This document shows, one piece after another, positions 31,078 through 42,358 of a stretch of DNA of 64,000 nucleotides. Positions within the stretch are counted from its first letter, which is position 1, and each line of letters opens with the position of its first letter. Source of the stretch: Yponomeuta sedellus (Eukaryota; Arthropoda; Insecta; Lepidoptera; Yponomeutidae); contig OW203736.1 of the NCBI GenBank assembly GCA_934045075.1, forward strand, positions 3,392,591-3,456,590. The letters run 5' to 3'. A model generated the notes under the pieces. It ran no database searches and was not told the DNA's origin. It saw only the letters and a list, made by a program, of their open reading frames with translations. The translations under genes were made by a program, and so were the position numbers.

Positions 31078-33380
31078 ATCTGCTGACTGGAGGCCCTCCT
31101 GACGACCCACGTTCTCTACACGACTACATTCCCGAGTAACGTGAGAAAATGCGAGAGATTCATGCCATAGTACGGGAAAACGGATTGGAGTCGAGTGAAA
31201 AGATGAAGACTAGGTATGACCGCCGAGCAAAGACAAGCGGCTTCGAAGTGCACGGGCGGGGTTTTTATATTTTTTTTCTTTTTATAAACGCGTAGGTGCC
31301 GTGAACGGTTTATATGCTGCAAGCCACAAGATCATAGTTTAGATACTTATCTTTACCCTGTTTTTGAGCACATAGAATCACAGCAAAACAAAATACATTT
31401 AAAACATTCAGACATTCCACTCACCTTACAAATGCAGACACCCTCAGCCGCTTCACCCATGATCCAATAGACACTCTCACACATTTAACCCACACTATAA
31501 CATCAGCAGACAACCTTGAACGCTCCACCCATGTCCCAGCCCAATCAACAGCCACCATAGCCCAGGTATTAGTGGACAGTTCGTTCCAATCCAGTCCTAC
31601 CCCTGAAGAGCAAAAAATAAAAAAGTGGATGATTTTCTCCAAATGGAGGCCAAATATCAAGCAATTTGAATAGTACATTATGATATAAGTGCGGTAAGTT
31701 GAAAATTACAGCCGAGGCGATATTACTAGCCCGAGCCATCGGCGAGGGCTATAAGGAAGCAGAGGCTGTAATTTTCAAAGCGCACGTATGTCATACGACG
31801 TTTTATAACATATTTACGAGGAAATTAATAAAACTCTGACTTTCTTATCATCACTACTTGACGACATTTTCAAATAAAAACAATACATCGAAAAGAAAAA
31901 GCGCGCCGATTTATTTTTACTTGTCCACAAAATAAGCGATGCGCGCGCATAAACTTTTTTTTTAGGCAAAGGTACAAAAACAGCCAGAATTACTAATAAA
32001 GTAAATTAACATTTTTGTGTTTTTTTTACAGATAAATGGTTGTAATTTATTGTCAAAATTAATTAAATTAAAGAATTAAATGTTTATTTGTTATATTTTA
32101 TCCCCCAAAGTTAATTTTATTCATAAAATATTAACCACTTACTTGACATAAAACCTCTTTGCTAAGATTTTTAAAAGTATCGTTCATTTTTAGACGGAGT
32201 ATCTTAAAACTTTATTTTAAAAAAAACACGTGCCTTTTACATTACATTAACGCACAAGTACGTAATGTGAGATACATTACGATATTGAAATTGGTGTAAT
32301 AACAACCACTTTACGAGCAAATATGTTATAAAGGTACTTTACAGAATGTTCTTCCCTAGTGGTTAGCTTTTGTTAATAACTAAATGGCTTATTAATATAT
32401 TTTTTCTATTTTCAGGATATAAGCAATTCTCTTAACATTAAAAGTAAGATGGCTGCACCAGAAAGCCGGAGGAACCATGTTACCGATAGGGCTGTCTAAT
32501 CCACTGTACCTAAGTTTTCACACAAGATATGTCCGTGCACGTGCGCGTCACTGTGTGTGTGACATCGGCATGCCCACGCCGCAGCTCCCACCAGTCGGCC
32601 ATTAGCTATGAAAAGCGCACCCTAGCGACACGCACGCACAAGCTCACATAGTTTTTCAAATCCAACGTCTTCTGCCTTTATACTTTCTTCACCCCCATCT
32701 TCTTAATTCAATCGCAACCCGCACATCGCTAACAAACCATTTAGCAAGGTAATTTAATTGTTGTCTTGTTACTTTCAAATAATATAAGATATCATTCAAT
32801 GCTAGTCCTCACAAAGAACTATATTAACAAGTAAAATAATTGTATGTGTCTCCCAAACTGGGCTTCATCGGTTTTATCATAGGTGAAACCAGCCTATGAT
32901 TGCCCACCGGCAGTAATTGCCCACAATAACAATCAAGAACGATTTTTTAGTTATAATGCTACAGTACTTCCATCATTTTAAGCCAGATGGCGCTCTCAAC
33001 ATTATTTAACTAGAAAATTATAAAATCCTGGCAACACAGCAAAAAAAAACAGTGATAGCGGATTTTGTTGCGCGAGGTGAACGTGTTGCTCGAAAAGGTG
33101 AGAATGTTAGCGATTTTCTTAAGATGTAACAATACCTATTGATCTTTTATTGCTAAACTTTCATTAAATAAGAATGTGTTCCGTGTTTGGCCTTATAGTA
33201 GATACCTTTCTTGCATAATTAACCTCGTAAATCTTTAATATTATTATTTTTAACGGTCATTCTGGGGGTGGGCAATTGCTAAATCACTTTTTTTAGTTAT
33301 TGTCATGGTTAATAGGTATGGCTATTGCCCGGGCAATGACTACCTTGTCAGTGTGTTAATAGTTTTTTTTATTTTTCAGG

Positions 33381-33917
33381 ATGCCAAAGATACCCAAAGC
33401 ACTTTACTCCACAGATAGCTTGGATATTAAAGAGGTACAAAACAACGTTCACAGATTATCTATTCGACAATTACCTGAGAAGTATGGGGTACCGAGAACA
33501 AGTTTAAGATACTACATTAAAAACCCTGGCCAAAAGACTTCTTTAGGTCATCCTCCTGTTTTATCTGCCTCTGAAGAAAGTTTACTAGAGGACTGGATTC
33601 TTACTTCAGCCCGAAAGGGTTTTCCTCGGAACGAAGATGACATCCTTGATAGCGTGAAGAAGTTTCTAACAGACAACCCTCGGCCCAATCCATTTTCTAA
33701 TAACAGACCTGGTGATGGATGGTGGAAAGGCTATTTAAAACGACATCCTAAGCTGAGCATAAAAGCCTCAGAAAATGTGACAAAAGCAAGTTCTTGTGTC
33801 TCAGAACAAGATATCAGAGCATAGTTTCGTGAAATTGAGAACTATGCAGCAGAAAACAACCTTACTCCGGTGTTAAATCAACCACAGAGAATTTCCAATG
33901 CAGACGAAACCAACTTT
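33381..33917 (+). pseudogene. Tigger-like transposase N-terminus, unit 2
   Basis: Copy of 28606-29142 with the same in-frame TAG (33822-33824) and the same truncation at 'NADETNFQ'. Confidence 0.8.
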
Positions 33918-33918
33918 C

Positions 33919-35368
33919 AAAGGATGATGGGCGTTTTGGTCCTTATATCCAATCAAGATGAGTCATATTATGTCGTTGGATAGCTCTTTTCAAGTGAACA
34001 AATAAATTCTATGAAGACGAATCCGTATGAATTGTCCATTTTGAAATATACTCGTCGGAAAGTACCATTTTTTGCTCTTAATAGAAATTAGAAAAAATCA
34101 TATCTCTGGTTTAACTCAACCGATGCTCATGATTTTTACGAAAATCACATCTATGCATACTCTGTCATAAATCATTAGAGCGAGATAGCGAAATTGCGCT
34201 CTCTCTCCCACTCACGGTCACTTGAGTGCTTAACGATTGGATTGTTTCGTTGCAATGGAACGTTACGAACCTTCCCCCCGACGAAGAACCGGGAAGAGTC
34301 GCAGCTCACGACTTCTCAAGCAAATGATTCCCGGCTGGTGACAATGTGCCGATGGGTAGTGGAAGTGGTTAACGGGCGTTTCAAAAGAGATTTCAAGCTG
34401 TTGCGCCAAAAATATTTTAATAACACAATGCCTAATATGTTCGGGGATTTTATGATTGCAACAGCAATTACAAATCACTTCCACAGGCCTATTGTCGATA
34501 GCCAACACACAGAAGCTTTTTTACAAAAAATTGTTGAAAGAAGGCAAACCCCAAACGTGTTTTATGATTATGTAGAAGCCAAAAGATTAAACAACAGAAG
34601 AGCCAATTTCCAGAGATTGGAAGCAAATGACATTCAGGACTTTCCACGATTGAGGGAACAGGGTGTGATTTAGCTGTCATTGGGGACATATCATTTAAAA
34701 CTGGCAAAATCATGTTGCAGCGAGCACCTCAACAACGGCTTATAACTTATAGAAACTTATAGAGAAGCTGCTTTGGAGGATATCCATGAAAATGGGATCC
34801 ACGAAGATGCGTGGCTGTTGCGTGCACGCAACAGTCTCGACATGTACGATCATAACAATATTTTTGCTATATATTATTAGACAGAAATAGTAGAAACTTA
34901 TTACAACATTATTGCACATGTTTGACAGGACGACGCACGATAGGTTCCTGTGCGCATATTATATCTATTGTGTGGTATTTAGGATATGCTAGACATGAAG
35001 GCTTTACTGTACCAGCACTATTTTTAAATAACATTCTCATGGATGAAACACATTAAACGATAAAACTTACTCTGAACTTGTTTTATTTACTTCGATAATA
35101 ACAAACAATGATAATATAATAATCAATGCTGATCATTTGTAATTAAAATCAATATACAATGTCGAAAAAATATCAAAAAGAATTAAAACAGAAAAAAAAT
35201 TAAATAAAAAAAAAACTTTTAACGTATGATTACTCAAATTGGACAGAAAATCGGGACTAGCGCTTCGGTTATTCTTATTCTACAAAAAATACCTTTCCAA
35301 CCCAACGACGTATTACTCATTCCGATTGGTGCCAGGACCAGGTTCCATACATTTGTGCCCATCATCCT
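33919..35368 (+). mobile_element. PIF/Harbinger-type insertion, unit 2
   Basis: Copy of 29144-30593 at the same position within the Tigger-like gene, so the insertion occurred before the tandem duplication. Confidence 0.65.
34194..34673 (+). pseudogene. DDE_4 transposase C-terminal part, unit 2
   Basis: Same frame as 29419-29898, with one visible Cys-to-Arg difference ('KLLRQKYF' here, 'KLLCQKYF' in unit 1). Arg looks ancestral because related proteins carry R or a similar polar residue there. Confidence 0.75.
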
Positions 35369-35460
35369 TTGCCAAAGCACAGGTCAAGTTCTTGCTGAAA
35401 AAGGTACAAAAAATGTGTATACTGTCGAAAGTCACAAGTCATTACAGTGAGTCGAGCAAT

Positions 35461-37063
35461 ATGCCACGACGTGGAAAAGTTGTTCGAAGTCAGACGAGGC
35501 GTATTATATATAACGTTTACCGTTAATTTTAAAAATGAGACTGAACAGGCGGATTTGACAAGAAATGTTGCGAAAAGGACTGCTCTCGCTACGGGTCAGC
35601 CGCTTCGCACGGTTGAAAGAATAATTCAAGAAGGACATCAACCTGAACTTTCGGCAGTCTTAAAAACCTATTTAGAGGCTAAAAATTTCACCCATGCCGG
35701 GATTCGAACCCGCAACCTCTGGCTATCCGTGCCAGGTTCGAATCCCGGCATGGGTGAAATTTTTAGCCTCCAAATAGGTTTTTAAATTTGTTCCTTAGCA
35801 CGGGTTAGTGCATTAAAATAAAAATAGTGTAATTTCGGCAGTCTTTTCTACACCTGGCAAAAAAGGTCCGGAAAGAAATCCGTAACAGAAATCGACAATT
35901 TCTCGCAAGGTGTTATCAAGAGGACGATACACAATTTTCATAAAGTTCATGGTGAGCTCCCAACTTTAGGAAAATTGCAGAAAACCCTCAAAGACAGTAT
36001 CGGTTTTAAAGGCTCAGTTTCGAGTCTCGCCAAAATTATAATAAAAGAGTTGGGGTTTAAATGGCGAAAATCAGACAATAATCGAAAACTTTTAATCGAG
36101 AAAATGGATATAAGACTGAAGAGAATTGAATATTTGGAAGCGATACGCAAATATCGACAAGAAGGAAGGCCGCTGATTTACCTGGATGAATCTTATATTC
36201 ATACTTCACATGCAGCTTCGAAAGGTTGGACTGATCAATCCCTGCAAGGATCAAAAGTACCCTATTCAAAAGGCAAGAGGCTGATAATTGCTCATGGTGG
36301 TGGGGACTGTGGATTCATCAAAAATGGTTTGCTCATGTTTGAATCGGGAAAAAAAACTGGAGATTACCATTTGGACATGAATTATGATAATTTTGAGAAA
36401 TGGCTAAGGACTCAATTGTTGCCGAACTGCCCACCTAATTCCGTTCTCATTATGGATAACGCAGCCTACCATAATAAACACGCTGAGAAAGTGCCGACAA
36501 GTGCTTCGAGAAAAGCAGAAATGCAGGAATGGCTGCGTCAAAAAGGCGTGGGCTTCGACGATGGTTTGTTGAAGCCAGAGCTTTACCAAATCATAAAAGC
36601 TCACAAACCAACAAACACTCGACACTTAATTGACAAATTAATTAACGAATTTGGTCATTCAGCTTTACGGCTGCCGCCATATCACCCCGATCTCAACCCA
36701 ATTGAGATGGCGTGGGCGGCCATAAAAAACTATGTGGCAAGTAAAAACACCAGTTTCAAAATGACGGATATAAAAAAGCACGTAGAGGAGAAAGTTGCCA
36801 ACATGGGATCTGCTGAATGGCTAGCTCTAATTGAGCACGTTAAAAAAGCGGAAGAAGAGTACGCCCAGAGTGACCATGCCATTGATTACGTCACAGACGA
36901 ATTCGTAATATCTTTGGGGCCAGATGATAGTGACTGTACCGACGAGAGCAGTGATTTTGATGGAATGGAAGAAGAAAGAGTGAAGGACATTTATTCTGCA
37001 GGAGTTGCAGGACCGTCCTCTTATATGGAGGGGGTAGAACCTCTGCCATCGGACTCCGATTAA
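35461..37063 (+). pseudogene. IS630/Tc1-like transposase, DD82E spacing (Sailor-like)
   Basis: The ATG at 35461 opens 'MPRRGKVVRSQTRRII'; a frame change near 35525 leads to 'RNVAKRTALATG'. A SINE at 35660-35832 interrupts the gene, and one more base is missing near 35885. The rest (35975-37063) is open: 'YLDESYIHT' (D71 of that frame), 'LIMDNAAYHN' (D161) and 'HPDLNPIEMAW' (E244). The second and third acids are 82 residues apart, against 34 in usual Tc1/IS630 elements; a DD82E lineage named Sailor has been described. The C-terminus is acidic. Possible TIR words with AGTCACAA lie at 35430 and, inverted, at about 37396; not proven. Confidence 0.8.
35660..35832. repeat. Foldback SINE inside the DD82E transposase, 11-bp TSD
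   Basis: TTTCGGCAGTC occurs at 35649-35659 and 35833-35843. The left half is the reversed SINE 3' part through CCTCTGG; the loop TATCCGT is the reversed tRNA anticodon loop; GCCAG and the forward GTTCGAATCCCGGC follow, then the body and tail (GTGCATTAAAATAAAAATAG). About nine bases (AGGTTGCGG) are missing at the turn. It disrupts the transposase gene. Confidence 0.9.
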
Positions 37064-37678
37064 TTGATTTTTATGTTTACTATTTATACTTTTTTATTTA
37101 AAACCCTCTTTTAATCAGCAAAATGGTATAAATACTGTAGATACCTGAAGTTATACGATTTGATTTTTTTTGTTGTATTGACGCTTTTATTCCGCACGCG
37201 GTAGCGTTATCGGAAGTTATCTAGGCTGTTGTCCACCCTAAATAATTAAATTCCATAACAACTACAAAACTCTTACCGAATAACTTTACTCTAGCTATAT
37301 GACAACTAGCTATACGGTTGCCCATCTCTATGGACCACACTACATCAATTTACTCACACATGCATTGTAAGTATATAAACAGTGCGCAAATAATTTGTGA
37401 CTACATTCACTCAACCGCCAAGAAGATATAATCGGATTATACCATCATTACCTTTCATTCCATAGTTTACATAAATGCATACAATGACATATTTGTATCT
37501 GAGCATATTTAAGGGATCATTGCATACAATGGCATATTAGGGATTTAAAGTTTTTTGGAATTATTTACAAAAATAAGTAGGATAGATTTTTTGCTTATTT
37601 TTCCTAGGCTCCTATGTGTTAATATAACGTTATATTCTTTTCTCAATCAAATTCATGTGTCCATGCAGTAAGGGGTTA
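37064..37678. other. 3' region of the DD82E element and spacer
   Basis: AT-rich. 'GCATACAATGRCATATTWG' occurs twice (about 37477 and 37522). No coding frame was recognised. Confidence 0.4.
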
Positions 37679-37903
37679 ATTAATCAACAATTTACCCCGG
37701 CAGATCAAAGAGCGAAGCATTATTTTCTTGAGCAAGCAAGAAGAAGAAATACCACGAAAGAGGACTAAGACTGCCAGATGCCAAGACTGTGGAAGAGCAA
37801 AAGATAGGTCCACTAGAACCGCCTGTCATAAATGCAAGAAAACAGTTTGCAATGATCATAAATATAGTATATGTATCCAATGTTACAACCAAAGCACAAA
37901 TTA
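37679..37903 (+). pseudogene. piggyBac transposase C-terminus
   Basis: Open to a TAA: 'RKRTKTARCQDCGRAKDRS', 'TACHKCKKTVCNDHKYSIC' and 'IQCYNQSTN'. The cysteine spacing (C-x2-C ... C-x2-C ... C-x2-H ... C-x2-C) matches the zinc-binding tail of piggyBac transposases. The catalytic core is absent upstream, where a stop (GGT TAA TTA) ends the frame. Confidence 0.7.
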
Positions 37904-38385
37904 AGCCATTGTTAAAGTAAGATTTTTGTATTTTTCGCGATTTGTGGTAGAAGAGATTATTTTGTTACTGTTTTTTAGTGTTTATGGACAAAGTTGTGTT
38001 ACTTTTTATTTTATTGCAAAAGAGAGTTCCTATGTGTGTTTTTTGAGACGTATTTAAAGACTGATTAGATACATACTGAAGTTGTTTTTTTTTATTTTAC
38101 AATAAACCCAATAGGAATATTACCTTTATTAATATGGGGCACAATGGTGCCCCACATGTATAATCACGTTCCAAATTACTGCGCGTGTAACGGAGTGTTA
38201 AGGAACAGTGTTTAAAAAAAACCCCAAATGGTAGTGCAGGGAATACAGACGATGTTACGACACCTAAGACGACTCCATTACCTGCTACTAGACCAGGAAG
38301 AAAGAAGATTACAGAGCAAGATCAGTTAACAGGCCTGTTAATCCAGTGCCGCCCTCAATTTTACCCACCAACCGGTATCCAAAAT
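37904..38385 (+). repeat. piggyBac 3'-end-like sequence and coding piece, empty-site copy
   Basis: It is duplicated at 41430-41601 plus 52393-52690, where a 10.8-kb element splits it. It contains the near-palindrome GGGGCACAATGGTGCCCC (about 38135-38152) and GTGTTAA at about 38197, a plausible piggyBac end with a TTAA target. After that, a coding-like frame 'LPATRPGRKK', 'QDQLTGLLIQC' follows. The sequence ATTAGATACATACTGAAG at 38063-38080 is the uninterrupted target site. Confidence 0.7.
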
Positions 38386-38970
38386 AAAAATTCAAATCTA
38401 ATTTCAATGTGTGCCTATTGGTTAACGATGTGTGCCCCTCAATCAGTGAAAACAATTGAATTAATTTTCCCAGTTCCCGGCCATTCTTTCATGCCCGCTG
38501 ATAGGGTTTTTGGGCATATCGATAAAGTAATAAAAAAGAAAGAGGTGATGGTGCAACCATCGGAATATTTAGATATTTACAAAGAACATGGAAGGTCATC
38601 AAACTTGGATATGATTGTCCCGTCAGACTGGAAATCTTATGCCAAAAATACAACGAAGCTCCCAGGACAATATCATTTTAAATTTTCCGATTGCAAAAGA
38701 TATTATCTCAAAAGAGTCAAGAATAGTTCTGAACGCTTTATGATTCGAGGTGAAGTCAATTACAAAGTTGACACGGGCGTGTCGAAAAGTATTATGAAAC
38801 CGCGTTTCAAGTCAATGAACGATTTTGGTGTTGGAGACATTGAGCCAAATACTGTTAAAATTGGCAAGCCCAAACTCGACGACGTCAATGTATTACTGAA
38901 CAAGCACTTTGGACAAGATTGGTGTGAAGAACATGGCGATGACTTACTGTCTTACTATAAAAATGTTTAA
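38216..38970 (+). pseudogene. DUF7869-type protein, copy C, 5'-truncated
   Basis: The frame 38407-38970 holds the C-terminal third: 'GHSFMPADRVFGHIDKV' (equivalent to the PND.DFG motif of A and B), 'PSEYLDIYKEHGRS', 'GVSKSIMKPRFKSM' and 'LNKHFGQDWCEEHGDDLL'. The first two Asp motifs are absent. The preceding 190 bp give a 'GRKKITEQDQL' frame that may be its N-terminal region with a large internal deletion. An AATAAA lies at about 39077. Confidence 0.65.
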
Positions 38971-39208
38971 GAGAATAATTATGAAGAGGGTAGAGAACCG
39001 GAAAATGAACCATGCGAATATCTAGAAGATGTAGGGATATCCATTTAATTTTGTTTTCAATTATTTTGTCTGATTAATAAAGAAACTCAACGGATTTAAA
39101 TTTTGTTTTATTTTTAATATCGCGTAACCCCTCAGAGATACCTACCTAGGATTTTATGTTCTTGGTGCAGTCTAGCATAACAGAACCTATGGATAGTATT
39201 GCGCAAAT

Positions 39209-39459
39209 CCGCCTCTGTCCACACGTATAAAATTCAAAACCGCCTCTGTCCATGAGTGAAATGCATAACAGCCTCTATCCATTTTTTATTAATTATTTCT
39301 TGTTTTTCTGGCTTCTATTATAATACCGTTTTAAAAATGAGTTAAAAAATTATACACTGTTTACAAAATCAAAGAAAATTATGTTACTGAATGACATTGG
39401 ATGACAATAGGCAGGTTTTTTTTCTCTATCCTAAAAAGTCAAAAGGTGGACAGTGGCGG
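39209..39459. repeat. Subterminal repeat cluster of DUF7869 copy C/D
   Basis: CCGCCTCTGTCCA at 39209-39221 and 39240-39252, CAGCCTCTATCCA at 39269-39281, and inverted TGGACAGTGGCGG at 39447-39459. The word differs from those around copies A and B, but the arrangement (several direct plus one inverted copy next to a DUF7869 gene) is the same. Confidence 0.6.
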
Positions 39460-40905
39460 ATATGCATTTAGACCCCTCACATCGAAGCCCAAGGAGTTTT
39501 CTCGATTGTATCACTTACCAGAAGCAAATGGATAACATTCGTGTGTGTAAGCCATTTTTTAATCAAGTTTTAAAGGTATCGGACGGACGCCTTACAATGG
39601 TTCTGAAAAATAAGCCTCTTGGCGATCCGGCTCCCATTGATAAAAGAGGCAGGCACATTCCGTGTAAACGATGCAAAGGATTTATTTCATCAATACTTTT
39701 CTGAAATATGATTCTCACTACACAAGACACAAAAGTGAAACGATACAGTACTTGCCTCCTCACTTAAATTTATCAATAATGTATTCTGAATACAAAAGTA
39801 AAGTTGATGGGCCAGTTTCAAAATACATATCCGAAAAAATATTTAATGAAAATATCAACCTCACATTTCATGCGCCAGTAACTGACGATGTGACAATTTC
39901 AAAGTAAAAATTGAAGTTTGCGATAACAATGAGCTTTCTAAAAAAATGATCTTACTGTCGCCAAAGAACTTCATTTGCGAAAAGCAGAATCTGCGATGAA
40001 AAATTTAAAACTTGACATGCAAAATGCAAAGCAGGATAACGATACTACCGTCATAATCTTTGACTTAATTAAGACTCTCCCAACACCAGTAATTTCTACT
40101 GGTATTTGCTACTACAAGCGTCAGTTGTGGACCTATTGTTTAGGCATTCACAATGCTGGTACAGACGAAATATTTATGTATGTCTGGGATGAATCGACAG
40201 CATCCAGGGGACCACAAGAAATAGATTCGTGCCTTCTAAAATTTATCAGAGAACAAGTACATACAAAGAGCCTAATCATGTACTCTGGCCAGTGTGGCGG
40301 GCAAATCCGCAACATAAAAGTTGCAGCGTTATCTATGCTTATTGTTTCTAGTCCTCAATTTACAGTGGAAAAAATAGACCACAGATTTACAGTCAGCGGA
40401 CATTCTGTTTCATCTTGCGACCAGGCTTTTGGCTTGGTGGAAAAACGAAAGAAGTATTTCCCAGACATATATGTTCCCGAACATTGGAACAATGTGATAC
40501 TAGCAGAAAGAAAAAAGAAACCTTTCAAAATTGTGGAAATGAAATGAGACGACTTTACATCCACCTAAGTCTTGGAAACTAATATCACAAACAGGAAGAT
40601 CGGCGTTGATCAAAGTAAAGTTGAATGGCTTAAAATACAGTGGATTTTGTACCATAAAATCCATCCATTCTCGATGTTCTTCAAATACTCCAATTAGCCA
40701 GAAGTTATTTTCACGGAGGTCAATTTCAGCAAGAGGTCATCCCAAAATACTTCAAACTTTGAACTAGAGATTTTATTTCCAGAGAGAAGAAAAATCAGCC
40801 CTGAGAAAAAAAAGACCTTCTATGCCTTTTGGGATATGTTCCACCTATCTATCACCCTTTCTATCAACAACTCAAAGTCTCCTCCAATGCGGGGAATGAA
40901 CTAAA
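39453..40905 (+). pseudogene. DUF7869-type protein, copy D, degraded
   Basis: Frames 39453-39704, 39671-39907 and 39975-40547 and a further in-phase stretch to about 40905 together cover most of the family: 'VCKPFFNQVLKVSDGRL', 'SHYTRHKSETIQYLPPHL', 'IIFDLIKTLPTPVIS', 'YYKRQLWTYCLGIH', 'YSGQCGGQIRN' and 'GHSVSSCDQAFG'. The usual Asp before CGGQ is Gly here, N is replaced by I, and the PND.DFG motif is lost, so the putative active site is gone. At least three frame changes and an early stop at 40546. Confidence 0.7.
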
Positions 40906-41429
40906 TGGTGCAATTAGTGATTCTTCGACTGAGTAACTGACTGGCTAATTTAATACTTTGATAAGTTATACCTAAGATAGTTTTAAGTTGAATATAATGT
41001 ATAAGTTTAAGATAAAACAAGAGTTTAATAAAAATTACACAGTAGTATCTTTACTACTTTACTACTAGCTAGTTCTAAGTTTAATTTGTATTATTTAAGT
41101 TTAAAAATGGCAATTTGCATTTAATTAATAAAAGGTGATAATGTTCATAAATATTGGCCTATTATTTATAAACGGTTTATAAATATATTATCAATGCTAA
41201 GTGCCATAGTGGCCTATCTGCAAAAAAAATTTACAAATAACAAAAATATTGATTATTTTTATAGTTTGTCTAAATTTTATTAATAACTAATATCATACTT
41301 TACAAATTTTAAACACAGTGTCTATATATTTTTTTAAAATTACATTTACTTAAAATTTCACCTCAACTATTTTAGCACATATCCACATAATTGTAGTTTG
41401 TGTTTGGGCCGCTCTGGTTCTCGTGCAAA
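40906..41429. other. AT-rich spacer, nothing recognised
   Basis: A polyadenylation-like AATAAA and 'TGGCCTAT' twice (about 41155, 41211). No gene was seen. Confidence 0.4.
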
Positions 41430-42358
41430 AATTAAGCCATTGTCAAAGTAAGATATTTGTATTTTTCGCGATTTGTAGTAGGAGAGATTATTTTATTACT
41501 GTTTTTTAGAGATTGTAGACAAAGTTGTGTTTCTTTTTATTTTATTGCAAAAGAGAGTTCCTGTGTTTTTTGAGACGTATTTAAAGACTGATTAGATACA
41601 TAAGGTGACTTGGAGTAAGATCGAAAATGGGGAAAGATCGTATTTTATCAATATCTACCAAATTAAGCAATATTTTTTGTTCCTGGCAACATTTCCCGTG
41701 ACGCCATCTTTTCGCGCTACGAGGCATTTTCATTCCGGACTCGTGTCTCCCCTGGTATCTCCCCTTGGGGAGCCATCAGGATTTTCTTAGTCCTCGTGTC
41801 TCCCTCACGTAGGGGAGACATCAGACCTTGCTTTTTAATAATATTTTAAGTACTCGTGAATCCCCCATCCTGACGCCTCCACCCACCAGACTAAGATAGT
41901 CTTTATCTCTTACCCATACATTTGATCCTACTAATTATTTTTGGATTCCTATTCATTAAAAAATACCTCTTGTCGGCTTATGTTTTCCTGGTAGTTATGA
42001 TAACTGGTTCAGCTCTCTTTACCAAGGAATAGGTAGGTACGTGAGGCACTTGCGAAATTTTCGCGAGTGTTAAAACATAAGAAGGTAAAAAAACTTGGAA
42101 TATTTTTTACAACATTTCTGAAATTTCCACATTTCTTGAAAATGTCTTCACCTCTTACAAATTTATGTTGTCCTGGTACTTTTCACTAATTCCATTTTAC
42201 AACATTTATCGAATTAATTGATTACTATGTATACCCAGTGGGATAGTCCGGTGGGTGGAGGGGTTCCCTTATCAAGTGTAGTAATACTGGCCACTCGTAG
42301 ATTAAGTACCTATTTATGCCCGATATCTGTGTGTCAATGTCAAGTTTGTCATTTTATA

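Larger units (their letters stand above)
30729..35430 (+). repeat. Tandem duplication, unit 2 (4702 bp)
   Basis: Second copy of 25952-30655, starting inside the integrase core. A 73-bp segment (30656-30728) continues the Tigger-like frame of unit 1 and is missing after unit 2, where the DD82E-type element begins instead at 35431. Very high identity indicates a recent event, or an assembly duplication. Confidence 0.9.
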
